From Shewanella eurypsychrophilus (GTDB lineage: Bacteria; Pseudomonadota; Gammaproteobacteria; Enterobacterales; Shewanellaceae): DNA of 64,000 nt. Shown in pieces: positions 58,308 through 64,000 of the stretch (positions are counted from its first letter, which is position 1; each line of letters begins with the position of its first letter). The position numbers and the translations under genes were made by a program. The notes below the pieces were generated by a model. That model saw only the letters and a list, made by a program, of their open reading frames with translations. It was not told where the DNA came from and did not search any database. The stretch spans positions 5,706,501 to 5,770,500 of the forward strand of contig NZ_CP045503.2 of assembly GCF_007004545.3 (NCBI RefSeq), given 5' to 3'.

Positions 58308-59915
58308 ATGTTGTATGGAAAGCTAGACAGGTCCGAGGCAGTAGAAGCCGTCAATACAATTAAAGGGAAGCCGTTGATGACATTGATTAGCACGTTACTT
58401 GTTAGTAGCGTTATTTTGAGTCTGCCAGCCTTTGCATCTGTCGACTCAGATAGCAGCAAGCAGGATGCACAACAGTCGCACCAAAATGAAAGCCACTGTT
58501 ATGTGGATGGTCTATCTGAACAACTCAACTGCGGCTTTATCACAGTAGCCGAAAATCCAGCTAAGCCAGATGGAAAGCAGATTGAGATCCATTATGTGGT
58601 GTTGCCAGGGATTAAAAATAGCGACCATACTCAAGCATTTCTCGCTATTGCTGGCGGTCCTGGCCAATCAGCGATCGACAACGCTGCGGGCTTTAACCGC
58701 ATGTTCAGTAAGGTACGTCAAAAAAGAGATATCCTACTTATCGATCAGCGTGGCACTGGCCGCTCTAACATTTTAAATTGTGAAGGTGAAGGTTTCGACA
58801 GTGCACTGGCGATCAACGAAGCTGATTTCGATGTTGCCGAAGAGACTCAAGCCTGTCTGGATAAAATTATTGATTCGGATGTCACCCAATATGGCAGCCT
58901 TAATGCGCTGAACGATTTCGAAGCGGTGCGTAAACACCTTGGCTATCAAAAATTGCATGTTTATGGCATCTCTTACGGCACACGCATGGCTCAGCTATAC
59001 CTGCGTCACCACCCAGAAGTATTATCGACAGTTACCATAGATGGTGTAGTCCCTATGCAGCAAAGTGTGCTTGCTATAGGGAATGCTATCAGCCGCGCCT
59101 TCGACCTCTTGATTAAAGATTGCAATAGCAGCTCACTGTGTGGTGCTCAATTTCCAAATCTTAAAGCTGACTTAGACAGTGTCGATGCCAAACTCACAAT
59201 CGCTCCGGTTATCAGCCAAGTTCGCGACCCATTAACTGGCGAAGCAACCCAGCTCACCATGACCCGCGCTAAATTTATGGGTGCCATAAGAATGGCCCTT
59301 TATATGCCCAATGTTCGAGCGCTTATTCCCCATGCAATCAGTGAAGCTGCCAAAGAAAATTATCAACCGATCATGGGCCTATACTCCCTCACTATAGATA
59401 GCACAGGTATTGCCATGGGCATGCACGCCTCAGTGATCTGTGGTGAAGACTGGCAACGTATGACAGCCGAAGAGCGGGAATCGGCTAACTCCACCTATTT
59501 CGGCTCTGAGATGATAAAGACATTCGAGCAATCTTGCGCCATCTGGAACATGCCAGCAGTCGCTGCCGACTTTTCAGCGCCCATTAGCAGTGATATTCCC
59601 ATACTCGTACTATCCGGTGAGTTAGACCCTGCTACGCCACCAAGTTGGGGGGAACTCGCCATGGAAAAACTGACCAATGCGCAACACTTTATCGCCCCCT
59701 ATGCGACTCACGGTGTCGCCCATCAATCTTGTGCTAATGACCTTATTGCCGAGCTTGTCGAAACGGGTAGCGTAAAAGAGATAGATGGAGAGTGTCTCAA
59801 CAAAGATGTCAGCCGTAACTTCTATCTCAATGCCAGTACGGTTGAGGCGATTCCCTCTACAGAGCAAGAAAACCAACAAGTAAAACCAGCAGCCCAAGGA
59901 GCGAGCCATGATTAA
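58308..59915 (+). CDS. Exported TAP-like alpha/beta hydrolase (peptidase-type)
   Basis: A 535-residue protein. Two starts have good ribosome sites: this one, and ATG 58377, which opens a cleaner signal peptide (MTLISTLLVSSVILSLPAFA). The alpha/beta-hydrolase features are AIAGGPGQSAID, LLIDQRGTGRSNIL, the nucleophile elbow YGISYGTRMAQLYL (G-I-S-Y-G), and a C-terminal TAP-like part with LVLSGELDPATPPSW and the histidine in THGVAHQSC. Such enzymes cleave small peptides or esters. It overlaps the next ABC ATPase by 8 bp, which ties it to the transporter. Confidence 0.86.
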   Translation: MLYGKLDRSEAVEAVNTIKGKPLMTLISTLLVSSVILSLPAFASVDSDSSKQDAQQSHQNESHCYVDGLSEQLNCGFITVAENPAKPDGKQIEIHYVVLPGIKNSDHTQAFLAIAGGPGQSAIDNAAGFNRMFSKVRQKRDILLIDQRGTGRSNILNCEGEGFDSALAINEADFDVAEETQACLDKIIDSDVTQYGSLNALNDFEAVRKHLGYQKLHVYGISYGTRMAQLYLRHHPEVLSTVTIDGVVPMQQSVLAIGNAISRAFDLLIKDCNSSSLCGAQFPNLKADLDSVDAKLTIAPVISQVRDPLTGEATQLTMTRAKFMGAIRMALYMPNVRALIPHAISEAAKENYQPIMGLYSLTIDSTGIAMGMHASVICGEDWQRMTAEERESANSTYFGSEMIKTFEQSCAIWNMPAVAADFSAPISSDIPILVLSGELDPATPPSWGELAMEKLTNAQHFIAPYATHGVAHQSCANDLIAELVETGSVKEIDGECLNKDVSRNFYLNASTVEAIPSTEQENQQVKPAAQGASHD

Positions 59916-60642
59916 AGTATCAAATCTATCAAAGCGTATTTGCGAGGTTCAGGCACTCGACAATCTTAGCTTCGAGGCTAAAGATGGCCAAATCACCGGA
60001 CTGCTTGGTCCAAACGGCGCAGGTAAAACCACTTGTCTAAGAACCGTTTTTGGTCTGTTGCAGGCCGATGAAGGCAAAGCCGAAATCGATGGTATCGATG
60101 TGTCTAAGTTCCCGATTGAGGCCAAACAACAATTAGGGCTATTTCCCGATCCATTTGGTCTTTATGAGCGCTTATCTCCGCGGGAATACATTAGTTATTT
60201 CGCAGAATTAAATGGCCTGTCTCGTAAAGAAGCTAAAACTGCCACCGCTAAAGTACTCACCCAGCTGCATATGGATGATATCGCCGATCGTCGCTGCAAA
60301 GGCTTCTCTCAGGGCCAACGCATGAAGACAGCTCTGGCTCAAGCCATCGTCCACCAGCCGACAAACATCATACTCGATGAGCCAACCCGAGGCCTGGATG
60401 TGATGAGTACCCGCGTGCTCAGAGATCTACTCAAGGCACTAAAGGACCAAGGTCACTGCGTGCTCTTCTCTAGTCATGTGATGCAAGAGGTCGCCGCACT
60501 GTGTGATCAGGTAATAGTGATGGCTGACGGCAAAGTCGTTGCCACCGGTAGCCCGGATGAACTATGCCAACAGACAGGCAAAGAGTCACTTGAGGATGCT
60601 TTCATCAAACTAATCGGCACAGACGAAGGAATCGCAGCATGA
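59908..60642 (+). CDS. ABC transporter ATPase (NatA-like)
   Basis: A 244-residue ATPase: Walker A GPNGAGKTT (about 34-42), LFPDPFGLYERLSPREYISYFAEL, signature FSQGQRMKTALAQAI, Walker B NIILDEPTRGLDV, and switch FSSHVMQEV. It matches the NatA group (sodium or drug exporters). It overlaps the upstream hydrolase by 8 bp and is followed by a NatB-like permease; the junction is a duplicated segment. Confidence 0.92.
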   Translation: MIKVSNLSKRICEVQALDNLSFEAKDGQITGLLGPNGAGKTTCLRTVFGLLQADEGKAEIDGIDVSKFPIEAKQQLGLFPDPFGLYERLSPREYISYFAELNGLSRKEAKTATAKVLTQLHMDDIADRRCKGFSQGQRMKTALAQAIVHQPTNIILDEPTRGLDVMSTRVLRDLLKALKDQGHCVLFSSHVMQEVAALCDQVIVMADGKVVATGSPDELCQQTGKESLEDAFIKLIGTDEGIAA

Positions 60643-60733
60643 TGAACAAGATAATCAATTATAGAGATTCGAATGGGCCGAGCTGGTTAGCTGGAAGCTT
60701 TAGAGGAATCGCAGCATGATGAACAAAATAATA
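60628..60733. repeat. 77-bp junction duplication between ATPase and permease
   Basis: GGAATCGCAGCATGATGAAC and the following AARATAAT appear at 60628 and again at 60705, exactly 77 bp apart. The first copy has the ATGA overlap of ATPase stop and permease-like start, but that start now gives a 26-codon frame (60639-60719). The real permease start is in the second copy at 60716. It looks like a small tandem duplication that split the old coupled junction. Confidence 0.7.
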
Positions 60734-61879
60734 ACTATGGTTCGAAAGGAACTTATCGATGCAGCGAGAGATAAGCGATCGGTAATGGCTGGACTCTATT
60801 ACGCTATCGGTACACCTTTGATGATGTGCGGCATGTTTATGTTGCTAATCGGTCAGATGTCGAGCCCGGAAGATCTCAACATCAAGATAGACAATGCTGA
60901 CAATGCACCGGATCTTATCAAGTATCTCTCAAGCCAAGGCATAAGCCACGGCGATAGCCAAAGCACCAATGATGAAGGTGACAAGCTGGACGTTAAAGAT
61001 ATTCGCTTAGTGATCAGTGATGACTATGCCGCCCAGATGGCCAAAGGTATGAGCGCCGAAATCACGCTTATCGCCGATAAATCTAACGAGAAACTACAAA
61101 ACTCAATCCGCCGCCTTGAACGTAACCTACAGACCTATAGCGCAGAAATGGGCAGCTTACGCCTGATAGCCAGAGGAATAGATCCAAGAGTGGTGCAACC
61201 CATTAAGATAAATGTTGAGGATCAGGCCACGCCGGATTCGAAAGGCGGAGTGATCTTAGGCGTTGCCACTATGACCATGATTTATGCTGTATTTATTTCA
61301 GGCATGAATTTAGCGATTGATACCAGTGCTGGTGAGCGAGAACGTAACTCGTTATCTCTGCTACTCAGCCATCCTGTATCAACCCGCAGCATAGTGTTAG
61401 CTAAGGTGTTTTCCGTTACGGTATTTGCCATGTTAGGCCTGCTGTTAACCCTGATTATGTCCAAAATTTCCTATGCCTTTGTACCTTGGCAGGAACTTGG
61501 ATTTACCGTCAATATCAGCACTGACTTCATCTTACTCATGATGTTGATTGGTTTGCCGATTGCCATGATGGCAGCCAGCTTACAGCTGTTTGTTTCCTTT
61601 ATGGCCAAGACGTTTAAAGAGGCGCAGTCCTACCTAACTTTAGTCTTGATAGTCCCTATGATGTTATCTATGGCTGCCAGCTACAATATTGCACCTGACA
61701 CCTTGCAGTGGCTGCCAGTATCAGGCCAACAGCAAGCATTAATCGCCTTTATCAAGGGTCGAGAGATCCCTATGTTGCAGCTACTACTGTCATCGTTAAC
61801 GACATTAATCATAGCGGCAGGCCTCACTTTTGGCATGGAAAGATCACTCAAGAGCGAGAAGATAGTTTTCGGTTTATAG
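60716..61879 (+). CDS. ABC-2 type permease (NatB-like)
   Basis: A 387-residue permease: one helix near the N-terminus (about 22-45), a 130-residue exposed domain, then five or six helices (about 180-380) with GVATMTMIYAVFISGMNLAIDTSAGERERNSL (split) and LLLSHPVSTRSIVLAKV, the conserved loop of the NatB/ABC-2 family. It pairs with the NatA-like ATPase. Its own start has only weak upstream sites, but a short leader frame ends inside it (60717-60719), allowing coupling. Confidence 0.88.
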   Translation: MMNKIITMVRKELIDAARDKRSVMAGLYYAIGTPLMMCGMFMLLIGQMSSPEDLNIKIDNADNAPDLIKYLSSQGISHGDSQSTNDEGDKLDVKDIRLVISDDYAAQMAKGMSAEITLIADKSNEKLQNSIRRLERNLQTYSAEMGSLRLIARGIDPRVVQPIKINVEDQATPDSKGGVILGVATMTMIYAVFISGMNLAIDTSAGERERNSLSLLLSHPVSTRSIVLAKVFSVTVFAMLGLLLTLIMSKISYAFVPWQELGFTVNISTDFILLMMLIGLPIAMMAASLQLFVSFMAKTFKEAQSYLTLVLIVPMMLSMAASYNIAPDTLQWLPVSGQQQALIAFIKGREIPMLQLLLSSLTTLIIAAGLTFGMERSLKSEKIVFGL

Positions 61880-61892
61880 ATAAGAAATGTTG

Positions 61893-61933
61893 AGCCCGGG
61901 GTGTTCGTGCACCGGGCTTATACCGCTTGGTAT
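61893..61933 (+). terminator. GC-rich hairpin plus ATACC palindrome after the permease
   Basis: AGCCCGG (61893-61899) and CCGGGCT (61912-61918) with a 12-nt loop, followed by ATACCGCTTGGTAT rather than a T-run. The hairpin may weakly end transcription; the palindrome belongs to the dispersed family. Confidence 0.5.
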
Positions 61934-61953
61934 TAATCAAAAGGAGAAACGTC

Positions 61954-62190
61954 ATGGAAAAAGAACTCATCATCATGGTTATCATGATCGTAGCAATTGC
62001 CAGTGTGACCTTCACCGAAGGTTTTAAACAGTATCTCAGGCTTAGAAAAGTAACCAAGATGGAAATTAACCAAGATGAATTGGAATTGCTACGTAAGCAG
62101 AATCGTCATCTCGAATCCAGAGTGCAGACTCTCGAGAAGATAGTCACAGATGGCAGCTATGACCTAAAGCAGCAGATTAACTCACTCTGA
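61954..62190 (+). CDS. Small membrane-anchored coiled-coil protein
   Basis: A 78-residue protein with one N-terminal membrane segment (IIMVIMIVAIASVTF) and a heptad-rich helix (ELELLRKQNRHLESRVQTLEKIV), which recalls PspB in layout. AAGGAG lies 7 bp before this ATG. I cannot name a family with confidence; a stress or envelope scaffold role is a guess. It lies 74 bp after the NatB-like permease and may be cotranscribed in part. Confidence 0.72.
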   Translation: MEKELIIMVIMIVAIASVTFTEGFKQYLRLRKVTKMEINQDELELLRKQNRHLESRVQTLEKIVTDGSYDLKQQINSL

Positions 62191-62263
62191 TGTATGCGAC
62201 TTAATACTACTGACTTGCACGCCCTGGTAAAACAGGGATCTACGGCTCTGCCAACAGAAAAAG

Positions 62264-63277
62264 TTAGCAGCAGCTGTGGGTATTAAACTTCTCTCTATAA
62301 GCCCTTGGCGATAAGCTTGTCAGCTGAATAAACAGCTTTCTAAATGAACTCACATCTTCGTAGCCAACTCTATCTACGATCTGCTCTAGGGCCAGTTCAG
62401 TGGTTTCGAGTAATCGCTTAGCCTCATCAACACGCAAACGCTGCATATAGCTAGCTGGCGTCTCATTAAGTGCCTTCTTAAAACGCCTGATCATAGTTCG
62501 CTTACCCACAGCAAACTTATCGGCAATATCATCGAGTAGGAAACTCTGCCCTATGTGTGCCTGCATCCAGTTTTGGATTTTAGACACCAACTCATCTTTG
62601 TGATTACTCACCCCAACAGATAGCTCCATAGACATGAAAGGTTGCTGCGAGGTTCTATTAGGGTCGATTAACAGTATTTTGGCCATCTGATGGGCGATCT
62701 GTTCACCGGCAAGAATACCAATCAGGTGAAGTGCCAGACTCAGGTTTGATGTCGTCGCCCCAGCGGTATGAAAGTGTTCGTCGGAAATAACCAGTTTATC
62801 CATACAGAGATCCACATCGGGAAAATTCCGCTCAAACATCTCCCTTAACCACCAAACGGTCGTTGCCCTGTGGCCATTGAGCAAGCCAGAGGCGGCTAAC
62901 ATCAAGGTACCGGAGCAATAAGCCGCCACGGGTTTACCACTGGCTGCAAACACTCTTAGTGGCTCGAATAAAGGTTCAAACTCATTGAGGTATGCTTGAA
63001 ACTCCTCTCTGCTAGTCACAAAGGCTGACGCCAGAATAACCGCATCGGCTTGCAGAATATCTTCGGGTTTATCCAGGCCTATGGCAGGAATTTGAATATG
63101 CTGATTGGTATTCACCGGCTGGCCATCATATGAAACCACATGACAATGAAACAGATCTTCTGTTGCCTCAGGGTTCATGCGTCGCCAATAGACATTGCAG
63201 AAACTGAACACATCCAGAAAGCTGACAATACCACCAGCAACGACATTACCAGCAGCCAGTATTGTGATCTTCTTCAT
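62264..63277 (-). CDS. GlxA-family AraC-type transcriptional regulator
   Basis: A 337-residue regulator with an N-terminal DJ-1/PfpI-like domain (ITILAAGNVV, then ADAVILASAFVTSREEF and AAYCSGTLMLAASGLL with the nucleophile-like cysteine, about 125) and a C-terminal AraC domain (two helix-turn-helices, LDDIADKFAVGKRTMIRRFKKAL and LEQIVDRVGYEDVSSFRKLF). Such proteins control metabolic genes in response to small molecules. ATG 63277 has GAGGAG upstream. Its target is unknown; candidate operators lie directly upstream. Confidence 0.9.
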   Translation of the reverse strand: MKKITILAAGNVVAGGIVSFLDVFSFCNVYWRRMNPEATEDLFHCHVVSYDGQPVNTNQHIQIPAIGLDKPEDILQADAVILASAFVTSREEFQAYLNEFEPLFEPLRVFAASGKPVAAYCSGTLMLAASGLLNGHRATTVWWLREMFERNFPDVDLCMDKLVISDEHFHTAGATTSNLSLALHLIGILAGEQIAHQMAKILLIDPNRTSQQPFMSMELSVGVSNHKDELVSKIQNWMQAHIGQSFLLDDIADKFAVGKRTMIRRFKKALNETPASYMQRLRVDEAKRLLETTELALEQIVDRVGYEDVSSFRKLFIQLTSLSPRAYREKFNTHSCC

Positions 63278-63297
63278 GCAGTCTCTCCTCAAGTTCA

Positions 63298-63364
63298 ATC
63301 ATCACAACAAAGTGATGATCAAAGTAAATTGTCACTTTTAACCCTTATTTTGTCAATAATGACA
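63298..63364. promoter_or_regulatory. Two inverted repeats upstream of the GlxA-type regulator
   Basis: ATCATCAC-AACAAA-GTGATGAT (63298-63319) and TGTCA-ATAA-TGACA (63351-63364). Either could be an operator for autoregulation or for the divergent small gene at 63492. Confidence 0.4.
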
Positions 63365-63491
63365 CTTTCGAGAAGTTTGTCTAGTTTTTATACTGAGTCC
63401 ATAGCAATTAATGCTGAGGTTGAAAGCAACCTTAATCATTTTTCAGAAAACAGTACTAGTCACAATCGGTAGTAAACCGTAGGAGTAGATA

Positions 63492-63671
63492 ATGTCACAA
63501 TCGAATAAGCACCTGATGATGAGTCTGAGTTATCTAGGAATAAGCTGGGCTTTGCTATTTTGGCTACATTTCAGCACCGAGCCTAATATCTTTGCGCATT
63601 TGGTCGCTATCCCCAGCTTACTTATGTTCACCGGGTATAGTGCCTACCAAATAATAAAGAAGGGTGTTTAG
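63492..63671 (+). CDS. Small two-helix membrane protein
   Basis: A 59-residue protein with AGGAG 6 bp before its ATG. Two hydrophobic segments (LSYLGISWALLFWLHF, and HLVAIPSLLMFTGYSAYQII) flank a short loop, ending KKGV. It is divergent from the GlxA-type regulator, which may control it. No family recognised. Confidence 0.65.
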   Translation: MSQSNKHLMMSLSYLGISWALLFWLHFSTEPNIFAHLVAIPSLLMFTGYSAYQIIKKGV

Positions 63672-63684
63672 CTAGGTCGTATAA

Positions 63685-64000
63685 CTAAAGCTTAAATTGC
63701 TGAACCAGAAGCTGCAGCTCTTTAGCCATCTCGGCTAATCTCTCACTCTCGGTTGACGTAGAGTTAGCACCTTCAGCAGCTTCTTCAGCAGCATGACTAA
63801 TATTGACGATATTAGCGTTAATCTCTTCAGATACAGCCGATTGCTCTTCGGCTGCTGTAGCAATCTGAGTGTTCATTTCAGTTATTGTACCAATTGACTC
63901 TGTGATCATCTTCAGCGCTTCACCAGCAGATTTTGCGTGATTCACGCTGTCATCTGCATATTTTCGACTATCTGACATCACATTTACAGCCACTTTAGTA
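63685..64000 (-). CDS. Methyl-accepting chemotaxis protein, C-terminal end (partial)
   Basis: The last 104 residues of a chemoreceptor; the frame is open to the right edge. The typical signalling helix reads MITESIGTITEMNTQIATAAEEQSAVSEEINANI (split; the EEQ and SAVSEEIN patterns), followed by NISHAAEEAAEGANSTSTESERLAEMA and the tail ELQLLVQQFKL. The sensor part and class are outside the window. Confidence 0.95.
   Translation of the reverse strand, partial: TKVAVNVMSDSRKYADDSVNHAKSAGEALKMITESIGTITEMNTQIATAAEEQSAVSEEINANIVNISHAAEEAAEGANSTSTESERLAEMAKELQLLVQQFKL

Overview
The window looks like a stretch of Shewanella chromosome, or that of a very close marine gammaproteobacterium. The reasons are two adjacent copies of a cysteine-type, membrane-bound formate dehydrogenase with the accessory set of that genus (a small TAT peptide, a TorD-like chaperone, a multi-cluster ferredoxin, DUF3306, DUF3305, FdhD and a regulator), the gene order hutI/hutC-hutU-hutH, and many genes typical of the genus. 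Base composition is moderate and there is no rRNA, tRNA, transposase or phage gene.

Layout. 1-12.8 kb: formate oxidation. Two fdhX-fdhA modules are read leftwards. One has its own fdhB and fdhC; the other runs off the left edge. Accessory genes lie upstream, and fdhD plus an HTH/periplasmic-binding-fold regulator are divergent. 12.8-15 kb: tandemly duplicated intergenic DNA, an unknown membrane protein and a frameshifted MAPEG gene. 15-20 kb: a TetR regulator divergent from dsbL-dsbI-assT and an outer-membrane barrel gene, an arylsulfate sulfotransferase system with its own oxidative folding pair. 20-36.7 kb: housekeeping and envelope genes (rlmF, a FliL-like gene, ubiC, an M6 protease with GlyGly-CTERM, a GH63-type glycosidase, a YhgN-type protein, a ZIP-like/permease fusion, an NRDE protein, an acyltransferase, LysE, a YbdG-like MscS channel, DUF3157). 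36.8-42.3 kb: the histidine utilisation genes hutH, hutU, hutC and hutI. 42.3-43.3 kb: a 1-kb gene-free block full of hairpins with GGA loops. 43.3-50 kb: a barrel protein and an ABC exporter (adaptor, ATPase, FtsX-type permease), divergent from a 44-residue secreted Gly/Cys peptide and a second small exported protein. 50-64 kb: an esterase, mtnC, two hot-dog thioesterases, an acyl-CoA ligase, a GntR/ABC operon, a hydrolase with a NatAB-like ABC pair, a GlxA-type regulator, and the end of a chemotaxis receptor.

The least explained material is non-coding. (1) Hairpins with varying arms but a fixed GGA or GGGA loop occur in a three-unit tandem block (42775-43200) and in dispersed repeats (near 13.0, 42.5 and 53.5 kb). 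Arms that change together between copies argue for selection on RNA or DNA structure, and the loops resemble CsrA/RsmA sites. (2) Two kinds of 7-bp-period DNA occur: a 22-copy GTGCGAG array, and degenerate CTAGGNN clusters, mostly at gene 3' ends. (3) A roughly 40-bp element with two hairpins abuts or overlaps stop codons at two of its three sites. The most interesting protein-coding modules are the assT cluster and the exporter/secreted-peptide locus.

All assignments come from reading the sequence and recalled family knowledge. No database search was run.
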